The notes beneath the pieces were generated by a model. It ran no database searches. It saw only the letters and a program-made list of their open reading frames with translations, and was not told the DNA's origin. DNA of 64,000 nucleotides from Pedobacter suwonensis (GTDB lineage: Bacteria > Bacteroidota > Bacteroidia > Sphingobacteriales > Sphingobacteriaceae). Below, in pieces: positions 45,647-54,711 of this stretch; the stretch's first letter is position 1; every line of letters begins with the position of its first letter. A program made the translations under genes and the position numbers. The stretch is taken from the NCBI RefSeq assembly GCF_900111825.1, contig NZ_FOJM01000010.1, forward strand, positions 62,001 through 126,000. The letters are read 5' to 3'.

Positions 45647-45694
45647 CCAGATTACAATCTGGAGAACCATAGGTCCGGATTAAAAATCCGGACC
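45647..45694. repeat. REP palindrome pair downstream of RAYT copy 2
   Basis: CCAGATTACAATCTGG (45647-45662) and GGTCCGGATT / AATCCGGACC (45672-45694), the same pair as at 43684 and 44963. Confidence 0.88.
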
Positions 45695-45701
45695 AACTAA
45701 A

Positions 45702-46115
45702 TTACTTAGCGCCCTGCGATTTTAGCATTTTTAACTCATGCCTTAACGCCTCGATCTGTTGCTGTTGCTCCTTGATGCTGGCTACCAAAAGCGGAACTAA
45801 ACTTTCATAATCTACCCTGGTGATGGTAGCACTTTTAAAAGCATTTTTTCCTGCACTGTAATCTTTGGACTGCACCGAAACAATATTTGGAACGGCTGCC
45901 TTTGCATCAGCTCCAACAAAACCATATTGGGGTCTGGCAGATAGTTTTAACTTCTCGGCCCAGGTTTTATCATAATTAAAGCTTACGGGCTCCAGCTTGG
46001 TAACCTGGCTTAAGGCGTTTTCTACAGGTTTAACATTATGCTGCACCACTTCTTGCGCACTGATTTTTAAAGAGGCAGCGATCAAAAGCACTGCAAATGA
46101 AATTGCTCGTTTCAT
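45702..46115 (-). CDS. Secreted protein with a tail-fibre-type chaperone domain (peptidase S74-like)
   Basis: A 137-residue protein with a signal peptide (AISFAVLLIAASLKISA, then QEVV). The mature part, LEPVSFNYDKTWAEKLKL (about 41-58), QYGFVGADAKAAVPNIVSV and ITRVDYESLVPLLVASIKEQQQQIEALR (about 97-124), resembles the intramolecular chaperone domain at the end of tail-fibre and Bacteroidota surface proteins, with the final coiled coil. Normally this domain ends a long protein. Here it stands alone, as a short form or a remnant. I do not see a longer neighbour it was cut from. Confidence 0.65.
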   Translation of the reverse strand: MKRAISFAVLLIAASLKISAQEVVQHNVKPVENALSQVTKLEPVSFNYDKTWAEKLKLSARPQYGFVGADAKAAVPNIVSVQSKDYSAGKNAFKSATITRVDYESLVPLLVASIKEQQQQIEALRHELKMLKSQGAK

Positions 46116-46196
46116 ATCTATTAATTATTTTGAAATTTTTGAAATAGAAAATTGTTTCTGTTTTTTCGAAACAGGAAATAAATCTAAAAAGATGTA

Positions 46197-46499
46197 TTAA
46201 ATGGATGGAGGCGGTGTTAAAACCTCTGGAAAGTATGCCAGTTGGAAAGCATGATCAGGTATGATCACCTTTTTCGAAGTCTGAAATGGGAAGTACAAGG
46301 TTCCGTTAAATGAAATTTCCTGTACCGCAAACTCACTTTCTGTTTTCTTTTCTTCCTTTTCTGGAGCGTCATCATTTATAGACAGAAGCTCAACATGATG
46401 ATCTGAATAGCTTAAATACGAAACCACATGGCTCACTTTTAAGAAAAAGGCAAGCGCCATGCAGACAATCAATATATATCTAAGACTACCTGATTTCAT
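46197..46499 (-). CDS. Small membrane-anchored protein, unknown function
   Basis: About 100 residues from MKSGSLRYIL: one N-terminal helix (about 8-28), an acidic lysine-rich stretch (APEKEEKKTESE, about 50-61), and a C-terminal part ending LTPPPSI. I chose this start because the upstream codons of the longer frame are AT-rich non-coding sequence. Small proteins with a similar proline tail occur near metal-related TonB receptors in Bacteroidota, but no receptor is here. Function unknown. Confidence 0.55.
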   Translation of the reverse strand: MKSGSLRYILIVCMALAFFLKVSHVVSYLSYSDHHVELLSINDDAPEKEEKKTESEFAVQEISFNGTLYFPFQTSKKVIIPDHAFQLAYFPEVLTPPPSI

Positions 46500-46932
46500 C
46501 GTTACAAATATAGATGCTATTAAATTAAAACAATAATTTAAACTTAATGTTCTGTGTAATTTCAAATGTAGCAATAGGCTAACAGCATTATGGCAACCGC
46601 GAAGTCTTCTCGCGCCGAAACTTAGGTTAGTTAATTTGCTGTAAATTTCAGTTCAGCCAGTTTTGAGCTTGCCGACGTGTCGAAATGCCTACAACAATTT
46701 ACAGTGTTTTTTCGATAAGCTACCATTGACAGAATCCACTAATTAGGTCGTCATTCCCACGTAGGTGGGAATCTTAATGCAACGATTTAAGATTCCCAAT
46801 CAAGTTGGGAATGACGATCACTCCTAGAGATAATGAAAACTTTAAATCTATCTGTCACTCCTACTGATTTTTACACCCTAAATTATTCCTCAAAGATGAC
46901 AATTCTGTATTTAGCACACAGCTTGTTTTTTA
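46500..46932. other. 430-bp intergenic region with one type-2 palindrome, no gene seen
   Basis: Only the palindrome at 46749-46816 stands out. No frame with coding character is present on either strand. Confidence 0.6.
46749..46816. repeat. Dispersed palindrome CGTCATTCCCA ... TGGGAATGACG (type 2)
   Basis: Outer arms CGTCATTCCCA and TGGGAATGACG, with the inner hairpin TCCCACGTAGGTGGGA. A close relative lies at 59756-59823. Confidence 0.8.
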
Positions 46933-47886
46933 CTAAAAAATAGCCTTTGCAATTTGTTTGGTCTGTTCAGGGCGGCCCATGGTATAAAAGTGTAATACCG
47001 GCGCACCGAAATCAATCAGTTGTTTACATTGTTTGATCATGGCCTCAGTACCAATTTCTTTGGCTTCGTTGTTGTTTTTAGCATGTGATAGCGCATCGGT
47101 TAACTCATCAGGCAAATCAATATGGAATATTTTAGGCAATACGTTTAACTGTGATAACGTACTGATAGGCTTCAAACCCGGTATAATCGGAATATTGATA
47201 TCGTTTTCCCTGCATTTCTTTACGAAATCAAAATACTTCTGGTTATCAAAGAACATCTGGGTAACAATAAACTCCGCTCCCGCCTCAACTTTCTTTTTCA
47301 GGTATTTAAAATCGGTATTCATATTGGGTGCTTCGAAGTGTTTTTCCGGATAACCTGCCACGCCGATACAAAAATCGCTCTTAAAGGTTTCTACATCTTC
47401 ATGCAGGAATTTACCTTCGTTATGGTTCTTGATATGCTCAATTAAATCTGTAGCATAACAGTGTCCACCGGGAGTTGGCACAAAATTCCCGTCTGCCTTA
47501 CGCGCATCGCCACGCAAAGCCAACACGTTATCAATTCCCAAAAACTGAAGATCAATCAGTGCATTTTCGGTTTCTTCTTTGGTAAATCCACCGCAAATGA
47601 GGTGTGGAACAGCATCAACCTTATATTTATGGATAATGGCCGCGCAAATGGCAATGGTACCCGGGCGTTTACGGTAAGATACCTTTTGCAGCAGACCATT
47701 AGCCTGCTCCTTATAAATATAATCCTCACGCAGTGAAGTTACATCAATAAAAGGCGGATTAAACTCCAGCAAAGGCTCTATCGCATCGTAAATCCATTGG
47801 ATGCTTTGCCCTTTGATAGGCGGCAATAATTCAAAAGAGAACAGGGTTTTACCCTTTGCGTTTTTTATATGGTCTGTAATCTTCAT
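46933..47886 (-). CDS. metF: Methylenetetrahydrofolate reductase
   Basis: A 317-residue flavoprotein barrel. SFELLPP at about 16-22, VDVTSLREDY-like FIDVTSLREDYIY, NVLALRGD (about 139-146), and ADFIVTQMFFDN-like AEFIVTQMFFDNQKYFDF (about 208-225) are typical. It reduces methylene-THF to methyl-THF, the methyl donor used by MetH encoded just upstream in the same direction, so the two are probably one operon under the SAM riboswitch. Confidence 0.96.
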   Translation of the reverse strand: MKITDHIKNAKGKTLFSFELLPPIKGQSIQWIYDAIEPLLEFNPPFIDVTSLREDYIYKEQANGLLQKVSYRKRPGTIAICAAIIHKYKVDAVPHLICGGFTKEETENALIDLQFLGIDNVLALRGDARKADGNFVPTPGGHCYATDLIEHIKNHNEGKFLHEDVETFKSDFCIGVAGYPEKHFEAPNMNTDFKYLKKKVEAGAEFIVTQMFFDNQKYFDFVKKCRENDINIPIIPGLKPISTLSQLNVLPKIFHIDLPDELTDALSHAKNNNEAKEIGTEAMIKQCKQLIDFGAPVLHFYTMGRPEQTKQIAKAIF

Positions 47887-47898
47887 ACCTTGTTAATT

Positions 47899-48008
47899 GT
47901 CATGCTGAATGCTAATGAAGCATCTCATAAATAATGGCAGTTTCTATTTTTTAACTGTAAGTTATCTTCATACTTCGCTTAAAGATCCTTCGTTGCGCTC
48001 AGGATGAC
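47899..48008. repeat. Type-2 palindrome remnant between metH and metF
   Basis: Ends GTCATGCTGAA and AGGATGAC are inverted and match the type-2 family. The interior is less symmetrical. Confidence 0.5.
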
Positions 48009-48020
48009 AAAAGTGAAGTG

Positions 48021-51000
48021 TTAATAAGCTAAATTCGGACTTAACCATCGCTCTACTTCTTCAACCGGCATATTTTTTCTGATGGCGTAATCTTCTATCT
48101 GGTCTTTGGTGATTTTTCCTAATCCAAAATATCTTGACTCTGGATGTGCAAAGTAAAACCCACTTACTGCAGCAGTTGGATACATGGCATAACTTTCAGT
48201 CAAACGTAGACCAATTTTATTTTCAGCATCAAGCAATTCGAACAGGGTTCCTTTTTCGGTGTGTTCCGGGCAGGCAGGATAACCTGGCGCCGGACGGATA
48301 CCTGCGTATTCTTCTTTAATCAATTCCTGATTACTTAAGTTTTCATCCTGGGCATAACCCCAATATTCTTTACGTACCCGTTCGTGCATGCGCTCGGCAA
48401 AGGCTTCTGCCAAACGATCGGCCAGCGCTTTAGCCATAATGCTGTTGTAATCATCGTAATTAGATTCGAACTCATTCACCAGTTCATCAATCCCGATCCC
48501 TGCAGTTACGGCAAAACCACCAAAATAATCCTGAATTCCGCTTTCTTTTGGTGCAATAAAATCCGATAAAGCATAATATGGCTGCCCATCTACTTTTTCA
48601 GCCTGTTGGCGAAGGGTGTGGATTTTGACTAGTTTGGAGTTTGGAGTTTGGGGTTTGGAGTCTCCCAACTCAGCACTCTCAACTCTCAACTCGATGTCGT
48701 CTCCTGCCGCGTTTGCCGGCCAAAAACCAATCACAGCCCTTGCGGTTAATAATTTCTCGTCGAGGATACGTTTTAACAGAACCTGTGCGTCATCAAACAG
48801 TTTCTTTGCTTCATCGCCGACATTTTTATCGTCGAAAATTTTAGGATAACTACCACGGAGCTCCCATGTATGGAAAAAAGGTGTCCAATCGATGTATGGA
48901 ACCAATTCTTCCAGGGGATAATTATCGAAAACCCTGGTACCTGTAAATTCCGGAACCGGTAAATCGGGCTGAAAATCAATCTTAAATTTATTTGCTCGTG
49001 CTTCTTCTAAAGTTTTAAAGCGTTTATCTGAACGTTTATTTAAATGCGCTTCGCGTGCTTTATCATACTCAGCTTTGATGCCGGCGATATACTCATCTCT
49101 CGTTTCAGGATTCATCAATGTACTGCAAACGGTAACACTTCTTGAAGCATCTAATACATGGATAGCTGGCCCTGAATAATTCGGCGCTACTTTTACTGCT
49201 GCATGGATGCGTGAAGTGGTTGCTCCACCAATGATCAACGGGATGGTGAACCCCTCTCTTTCCATTTCTTTGGCAAAGTGAACCATTTCGTCCAACGAAG
49301 GCGTAATCAAACCACTTAAACCAATAATATCAGCATTTATTTCTTTGGCTTTTTTGATGATATCCTGTGCCGGGACCATCACGCCCATATCAATAATTTC
49401 GAAGTTGTTACAGGCCAGTACCACGCCTACAATATTTTTACCGATATCGTGTACATCTCCTTTTACGGTGGCCATCAATACTTTTCCGGCCGAAGAATTC
49501 TGGTTCTGATCAGGATTGTTCAATTTTTCCTGCTCAATAAAAGGTAACAGGTAGGCCACTGCTTTTTTCATTACCCGGGCCGATTTTACCACCTGAGGCA
49601 AAAACATCTTTCCGGCACCAAATAAATCTCCCACAATATTCATCCCATCCATCAATGGCCCTTCAATAACCTGGATCGGACGGTCGTATTTCTGCCGGGC
49701 TTCTTCTACATCATCATCCAGGTATTCTACAATACCCTTAACCAGGGCATGTGATAATCTTTCTTCAACTGAACCTTTTCGCCAGCCTTCATCTTTAACT
49801 ACTTCTTTACCTTTGGTTTTTACGGTATCGGCATATTCAACCAGGCGTTCGGTTGCATCTTCCCTGCGGTTTAACAATACATCTTCTACCCTTTCTAACA
49901 ATTCGGGCGGAATTTCCTGGTAAACCTCCAGCATACCGGCATTTACAATACCCATATCTAAACCTGCGCGGATGGCATGATAAAGGAAAGCCGAGTGCAT
50001 GGCTTCTCTTACCACATTATTTCCCCTGAAAGAAAACGAAATATTAGAAACCCCTCCGCTTACCTTGGCGTGAGGCAGATTTTCTTTGATCCAACGGGTA
50101 GCATTGATAAAATCGACTGCATAATTATTATGTTCCTCCAGCCCGGTTGCCACAGTTAAAATATTAGGGTCGAAGATGATATCTTCCGGCGGAAAACCAA
50201 TTTCGTTTACCAGGATATCATAGCTGCGTTTACAGATTTCGATCCGGCGTTCATAATTATCGGCCTGCCCATGCTCATCAAATGCCATTACCACTACTGC
50301 TGCACCATATTGCATAATTTTACGGGCGCTTTCACGGAATTTATCTTCGCCTTCTTTTAAAGAAATGGAGTTAACAATCCCTTTCCCCTGCAGGCATTTT
50401 AAGCCATTTTCAATCACCGACCATTTTGATGAATCGACCATAATCGGCAGTTTGGCGATATCTGGCTCTGAAGCAATGAGGTTCAGGAATTTGGTCATGG
50501 CGGCTTCCGAATCCAGCATTCCTTCGTCCATATTCACATCAATTATCTGTGCACCACCTTCAACCTGTTGCAGGGCAACGGCCAATGCAGCTTCATAATC
50601 GCCACCCAAAATCAGTTTAGAGAATTTTGGAGATCCGGTAATATTGGTACGCTCTCCAATGTTCACAAAAATGCTTTCTGGAGTAATGGTTACGGGCTCC
50701 AGCCCGCTCAGGCGCATGTATTGCGGAAGTTTCGGTAATTTTCTGGGTTTGGCTTTTCGTGCATTTTTAGCAATACAACCAATATGCGCTGGTGTAGTAC
50801 CGCAGCAGCCGCCAACAATATTTACAAAACCCGAGGCAATAAAATCATCAACCAGATGGGCCGTTTCGTGCGGTTGCTCATCGTAAGCACCAAATTCGTT
50901 GGGTAAACCTGCGTTTGGATAAGCTGAAACATAGCAGCCTGCCTTTGTAGCCAGCTCTTCAATATGCGGACGCATCTCTTTTGCACCCAAAGCGCAGTTA

Positions 51001-51719
51001 AAACCAATACTTAGCGGTTTTGCATGCATTACAGAGTTTAAGAAAGCTTCGGCAGTTTGCCCGGAAAGTGTTCGTCCGGAAGCATCAGTAATGGTACCAG
51101 AAATCATGATTTCCAATTTACGCCCTATTACCTCTTCGTATTTTTTAATGGCTACAATAGCCACTTTAGCATTTAAAGTATCAAAAATGGTTTCAATCAA
51201 CAATACGTCCGAACCACCATCTACCAAACCCCGTACCTGCTCATAATAAGCTTTTTCCAGCTCATCAAAATAAACCGCCCTAAAACCAGGGTCGTTTACA
51301 TTTGGCGACATGGAAAGGGTACGGTTTGTTGGGCCGATAGCACCGGCCACGAAACATTTACGATCAGGATTTGCTGCCATAAATTCATTTACAGCTTCTT
51401 TTGCCACCCGTGCGCCCTCATAACTCATTTCGTAAGAAAGGTCTTCCATCTGATAATCAGCCATGGAAATACGCTGTGTACTAAACGTATTGGTTTCGAT
51501 AATATCTGCACCAGCCGCCAGGTACTCCAGGTGTATCGTTTTGATGATATCCGGACGCGTGATATTGAGCAAATCATTATTGCCTTTCACGTCACAAGGA
51601 TGGTTTTTAAATCGCTCTCCCCTGAAATCTTCTTCGCTTAAGTTATATCGCTGAATCATGGTACCCATTGCACCATCAATCACCAAAATACGTTTCTCTA
51701 ATTCTTCTCTTATACCCAT
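48021..51719 (-). CDS. metH: Cobalamin-dependent methionine synthase
   Basis: A 1232-residue enzyme with all four modules: homocysteine domain (about 1-330; zinc Cys pair in [11 protein letters not shown] near 302, and GFNCALGA), pterin domain (about 350-620; [11 protein letters not shown]), cobalamin domain (about 650-890; [13 protein letters not shown] with the B12 His near 753, and [14 protein letters not shown]) and the SAM-binding activation domain (about 900-1232; [15 protein letters not shown]). In the activation domain the segment [19 protein letters not shown] (about 1012-1030) between GDDIE and LRQQ is about 10 residues longer than in E. coli and is encoded by a low-complexity inverted repeat. 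Upstream is a SAM-I riboswitch. Confidence 0.97.
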   Translation of the reverse strand: MGIREELEKRILVIDGAMGTMIQRYNLSEEDFRGERFKNHPCDVKGNNDLLNITRPDIIKTIHLEYLAAGADIIETNTFSTQRISMADYQMEDLSYEMSYEGARVAKEAVNEFMAANPDRKCFVAGAIGPTNRTLSMSPNVNDPGFRAVYFDELEKAYYEQVRGLVDGGSDVLLIETIFDTLNAKVAIVAIKKYEEVIGRKLEIMISGTITDASGRTLSGQTAEAFLNSVMHAKPLSIGFNCALGAKEMRPHIEELATKAGCYVSAYPNAGLPNEFGAYDEQPHETAHLVDDFIASGFVNIVGGCCGTTPAHIGCIAKNARKAKPRKLPKLPQYMRLSGLEPVTITPESIFVNIGERTNITGSPKFSKLILGGDYEAALAVALQQVEGGAQIIDVNMDEGMLDSEAAMTKFLNLIASEPDIAKLPIMVDSSKWSVIENGLKCLQGKGIVNSISLKEGEDKFRESARKIMQYGAAVVVMAFDEHGQADNYERRIEICKRSYDILVNEIGFPPEDIIFDPNILTVATGLEEHNNYAVDFINATRWIKENLPHAKVSGGVSNISFSFRGNNVVREAMHSAFLYHAIRAGLDMGIVNAGMLEVYQEIPPELLERVEDVLLNRREDATERLVEYADTVKTKGKEVVKDEGWRKGSVEERLSHALVKGIVEYLDDDVEEARQKYDRPIQVIEGPLMDGMNIVGDLFGAGKMFLPQVVKSARVMKKAVAYLLPFIEQEKLNNPDQNQNSSAGKVLMATVKGDVHDIGKNIVGVVLACNNFEIIDMGVMVPAQDIIKKAKEINADIIGLSGLITPSLDEMVHFAKEMEREGFTIPLIIGGATTSRIHAAVKVAPNYSGPAIHVLDASRSVTVCSTLMNPETRDEYIAGIKAEYDKAREAHLNKRSDKRFKTLEEARANKFKIDFQPDLPVPEFTGTRVFDNYPLEELVPYIDWTPFFHTWELRGSYPKIFDDKNVGDEAKKLFDDAQVLLKRILDEKLLTARAVIGFWPANAAGDDIELRVESAELGDSKPQTPNSKLVKIHTLRQQAEKVDGQPYYALSDFIAPKESGIQDYFGGFAVTAGIGIDELVNEFESNYDDYNSIMAKALADRLAEAFAERMHERVRKEYWGYAQDENLSNQELIKEEYAGIRPAPGYPACPEHTEKGTLFELLDAENKIGLRLTESYAMYPTAAVSGFYFAHPESRYFGLGKITKDQIEDYAIRKNMPVEEVERWLSPNLAY
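48630..48693. repeat. Low-complexity inverted repeat (type E, copy 6) inside metH
   Basis: Left arm of GTTTGGA units, right arm CTCCCAACTCAGCACTC with CTCAACTCTCAACTC, all translated in frame within the MetH activation domain. Confidence 0.75.
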
Positions 51720-51727
51720 TTGCTGTT

Positions 51728-51811
51728 GTAAGATTTGAGATATGAGAGATTAGATATGAGAATGGATTAGACGTAATGTCTAAAATCTCAAATCTATTGT
51801 CTCAAGTCTCT
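51728..51811. repeat. Low-complexity inverted repeat (type E, copy 7) between the riboswitch and metH
   Basis: Left arm GATTTGAGATATGAGAG with GATTAGATATGAG units, right arm GTCTAAAATCTCAAATC with TCTCAAGTCTC. It occupies the place of the riboswitch expression platform. Confidence 0.7.
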
Positions 51812-51855
51812 AAAAGGCTTATTGAAAAAGTTGGTACGTGAATCGTAATCCTAAA

Positions 51856-51955
51856 CTTATCTGTTTCCGCTATTTGCAGAATAGAATTTAGCACCTTGTA
51901 GGTTACAGGTTGCTAAGACTTCGTTGGGTCTAATCCCTCCGTCTTTCTTAATAAG
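51856..51955 (-). ncRNA. SAM-I (S-box) riboswitch controlling metH-metF
   Basis: On the minus strand the element starts CTTATTAAG (P1 5', 51955) and ends CAGATAAG (P1 3', 51856). In between are the family's invariant blocks GGAGGGA, ACCCAACGAAG, GCAACC and AAGGTGCTAA followed by ATTC. Known SAM-I aptamers bind S-adenosylmethionine and lower expression of methionine genes. No classical terminator follows: 130 bp of DNA containing a type E repeat separate it from metH. A 7-bp alternative pairing of GCTTATT (51956-51950) with AATAAGC (51823-51817) could disrupt P1; that is inference. Confidence 0.93.
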
Positions 51956-52072
51956 CATACAAAAATGCAACAAAGCATGATCAATTCCAAAAATTATCGC
52001 TTTACTGCCAAATAAAATTACAAAGGCCATGCAATTCTGCACGGCCTTAAGAATATTGTTTTGTTTTTGAGA

Positions 52073-52246
52073 TTAGCTGTTTACTTTTCTTTTATATTTT
52101 TTATTATACCAAATTCCCATATAGCTCATCCAAATCCCACTGCCTGAACTTACTACAAAGACATTATCCGTTATAAAAATGGTAATCAGCAACTGAATAC
52201 ATACGCCAACCAACAGAAAACCGGTAATCGCTAAAAACTTATCCAT
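52073..52246 (-). CDS. Small membrane protein (57 aa), partner of the Bax-inhibitor gene
   Basis: The ATG at 52246 overlaps the stop codon of the upstream gene by one base, and the frame runs to a TAA at 52073-52075: MDKFLAITGFLLVGVCIQLL, then a Gly/Ser turn (SSGSG), a second hydrophobic stretch (IWMSYMGIWY) and a basic tail (KKYKRKVNS). Two membrane segments are likely. No known family is recognised. The overlapping start, coding pattern and lack of any other gene here support it. Confidence 0.7.
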   Translation of the reverse strand: MDKFLAITGFLLVGVCIQLLITIFITDNVFVVSSGSGIWMSYMGIWYNKKYKRKVNS

Positions 52247-53001
52247 TATCTTCTGCTACCGAAAATACGTAATAGTGATAGAAATAAATTGATAAACGTA
52301 ATGTAAAGAGATAAAGCACCTAAAATTGCAAGTTTTTTACTTTCATTTACGGCTAAAGTATTGCCATTCTCATCTAAGCCCTGACCAATTCTTTTTAGTT
52401 CCTGAACTTTATAAGCGGTTAAAGCGGTAAAAACGGCTACACCGATAAATCCCATGATATAACTCAAGGTGGAGCTACCCAAAAACATATTGATTACGCT
52501 AATAATCACTAAACCGATTACACCAGCAAATAATATAGGGCCAAATTTACTTAAATCGGTATTAGTGGTATACCCCATTATCGCCATCACAGCAAATATG
52601 GCCGCTGCCGCAGCAAAGCATATTACGACTGAAGGCAAAGAATAAATTAATAAGATAAAGCTAAGCATTACTCCAGTTAATATAGAATATAGCAAAAACA
52701 CACCTATTAATGTTTGATATGACATTCTTTGCATACCAGCGCCTAATAGTAACACTAAACCAAGCGGGGCAAATATTGCGATGTAACCTAATATGGTAAA
52801 ACCACCTTTCCCCGTTTCAGGATTAACTGAGACAAGATAATCCATTACAGCTGGTGTGCTTGCTATAAAATAAGCAGCTCCGGTAGAAACTACCAATGCT
52901 ACAAACATCCATAAAAACACATTTCCGAAAAAGCGTTTAGACTCAGGCCTAGTTTGTACGAAAATGCTATGATCCTGATATTGATAATTTTGTTGTTCCA
53001 T
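52246..53001 (-). CDS. Bax inhibitor-1 / YccA family membrane protein
   Basis: A 251-residue protein with seven helices. Typical features are an N-terminal cytoplasmic tail (YQDHSIFVQTRPESKRFFGNVFLWM), GALSLYITFINLFLSLLRIFGSRR at the C-terminus, and a conserved acidic/polar region near LTAYKVQELKRIG (about 190-202). Family members (YccA, YbhL, BsYetJ) are proposed proton-sensitive Ca2+ channels or FtsH modulators. It precedes the 57-residue membrane protein. Confidence 0.93.
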   Translation of the reverse strand: MEQQNYQYQDHSIFVQTRPESKRFFGNVFLWMFVALVVSTGAAYFIASTPAVMDYLVSVNPETGKGGFTILGYIAIFAPLGLVLLLGAGMQRMSYQTLIGVFLLYSILTGVMLSFILLIYSLPSVVICFAAAAAIFAVMAIMGYTTNTDLSKFGPILFAGVIGLVIISVINMFLGSSTLSYIMGFIGVAVFTALTAYKVQELKRIGQGLDENGNTLAVNESKKLAILGALSLYITFINLFLSLLRIFGSRR

Positions 53002-53038
53002 TTTAATTTTGTATGTTAAATGATATAAAAATAAACAT

Positions 53039-53605
53039 TTAGTTCAATCTTTTTGTCAGCAGTTCTTCAACTTTTTTAAAGAACTGTAAAGGTTTTAAGG
53101 TACGCCATGGCAGATTGTCAAACGCACCGCCAAAGTTAATGTAATAATCAATGCTGTTATCACGGAATTCGCTGATTACATGTTCCTGAAAATTTACCCC
53201 AACAATCCAGCCATCTTCTACTTCCTGAAACCATTCTTCATAATAACTATCGTCTGAAGCATGAAAATTCAGTACATTTTCACCTATCAGGATAAATTTA
53301 TTAAGTCCTTCATCCATCATCATCTCCAAAATATCGCGTTTTAGCAACATAATGTCATTATTAATGGCATCGTTCCACTCGCCTATAAACTCTATAATTG
53401 CATAACTGCGGTCATAGTCAGCGTACAAAACCTTCATATATAAGGTATTAGAACCAAACTCATCCCATTGTGGGTGTAGCAAAAAGTTATAGATCTGCTT
53501 ATCAAAGTAAAGTTCTGAATACTCGGTGTTATAAAATGGCGAACGCTCATCTTCTGCCGAAATATAATCATCTCTCCACTGGTAATAAGGCTCAATTTCG
53601 TGCAT
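53039..53605 (-). CDS. Conserved hypothetical protein, acidic and aromatic-rich
   Basis: A 188-residue soluble protein, rich in Asp, Glu, Tyr and Trp (YYQWRDDYISAEDERSPFY, and DSYYEEWFQEVEDGWIVGVNF). No signal or helix membrane segment. I do not recognise a named domain. Such proteins are conserved in Sphingobacteriia as far as I recall. It lies 37 bp upstream of the Bax-inhibitor gene, on the same strand, so co-transcription is likely. Confidence 0.75.
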   Translation of the reverse strand: MHEIEPYYQWRDDYISAEDERSPFYNTEYSELYFDKQIYNFLLHPQWDEFGSNTLYMKVLYADYDRSYAIIEFIGEWNDAINNDIMLLKRDILEMMMDEGLNKFILIGENVLNFHASDDSYYEEWFQEVEDGWIVGVNFQEHVISEFRDNSIDYYINFGGAFDNLPWRTLKPLQFFKKVEELLTKRLN

Positions 53606-53620
53606 ACTTTTTTAATTATT

Positions 53621-53709
53621 GAAGGATTGAGTTTTGAATGCGTGAATGCTAAGATCATTTCTACATCACATCACTTTTTCATTCAATCATTCCATCCTTC
53701 TATCCTTCT
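53621..53709. repeat. Low-complexity inverted repeat (type E, copy 8)
   Basis: Left arm GAAGGATTGAGTTTTGAATG with GTGAATG, right arm CATTCAATCATTCCATCCTTC. It fills the gap between murQ and the acidic hypothetical gene. Confidence 0.75.
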
Positions 53710-53717
53710 CTCATTTT

Positions 53718-54521
53718 TTAGTGCCCTGCTTCCACAGCTTTACGTACACTTCCATAACGGCTTAACAGTTCAGCGGCTTCATCATAACCAATGTTCAGTT
53801 CATTGGCCACCATTTGTGTACCGCGGTCTACCAGTTTATGATTGGTTAACTGCATATCGACCATTTTATTGCCAACCACGCGACCCAACTGAACCATCAC
53901 CGTGGTGCTTAGCATATTTAATACCATTTTTTGCGCCGTACCGGATTTCATGCGCGTAGAGCCGGTAATAAATTCAGGGCCAACAACTACTTCAACCGGG
54001 AAATCCGAAGCTGCGGCAATAGGTCCGCCGGTATTACAAACAATGCAACCTGTTAAAACTCCGTGTTCACGAGCTATTTTTAATCCGCCCACTACATAGG
54101 GCGTGGTACCTGATGCTGCGAGGCCAACCAGGCAATCTTTTTCATTAATATCAAATTCCTGAAGATCTTTCCAGGCTTGCTCCGCGTCATCTTCAGCAAA
54201 TTCTACCGCTTTCCTAATCGCAGTATCTCCACCAGCAATAATTCCTACAACCCAATCAAATGGCACACCGTAAGTAGGCGGGCATTCTGAAGCATCTACT
54301 ACACCTAAACGGCCGCTTGTACCTGCACCTATGTAAAAAAGACGCCCACCTTTTTTCATCCGCCCGGCCACTGCCGACGTTAACTTTTCAATCTCAGGCA
54401 AAGATTTCTCAACTGCAAATGCTACAGTTTTATCTTCATTATTAATGCCCTGCAAAACCTCCAATACCGACATCTGATCGATGTGTTTATAGTTAGATTC
54501 TTGCTCGGTAACTCTGTTCAT
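53718..54521 (-). CDS. murQ: N-acetylmuramic acid 6-phosphate etherase
   Basis: A 267-residue SIS-domain enzyme. TEQESNYKHIDQMSVLEVL (about 5-23), GRLFYIGAGTSGRLGVVDASECPPT (about 59-83), and ITGSTRMKSGTAQKMVLNMLST (about 183-204) are signature segments; the catalytic Glu lies in SECPP. It cleaves the lactyl ether of MurNAc-6-P for cell-wall recycling. The gene is single, about 110 bp from the acidic hypothetical gene downstream, separated by a type E repeat. The length is a little short of the ~300 residues of E. coli MurQ. Confidence 0.95.
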   Translation of the reverse strand: MNRVTEQESNYKHIDQMSVLEVLQGINNEDKTVAFAVEKSLPEIEKLTSAVAGRMKKGGRLFYIGAGTSGRLGVVDASECPPTYGVPFDWVVGIIAGGDTAIRKAVEFAEDDAEQAWKDLQEFDINEKDCLVGLAASGTTPYVVGGLKIAREHGVLTGCIVCNTGGPIAAASDFPVEVVVGPEFITGSTRMKSGTAQKMVLNMLSTTVMVQLGRVVGNKMVDMQLTNHKLVDRGTQMVANELNIGYDEAAELLSRYGSVRKAVEAGH

Positions 54522-54692
54522 AAATTTAATTTTGATAAAATTCGGTAAATTCTTTCTAAAAACTAGGTTAAAAATCTAAAAAATATCTGCCATAAATTTT
54601 AGCCAACCGCGGCAGGTATTATTTAATCCTAAATATTATAAACAAAAGACATGAAAATACAGTTAAAAAATATATCAACCCGCTAATTTTCA

Positions 54693-54700
54693 TAAATTTG
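54693..54700 (+). promoter_or_regulatory. -7 box (TAAATTTG) 11 bp before the S41 protease ATG
   Basis: TAAATTTG fits TAnnTTTG exactly. The predicted start point would leave a leader of only about 5 nt. Confidence 0.45.
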
Positions 54701-54711
54701 CAGTGACGCCA

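Noticed and set aside
51857..52042. A 61-residue minus-strand frame over the SAM riboswitch
   Set aside because: It covers the aptamer exactly and has no coding character.
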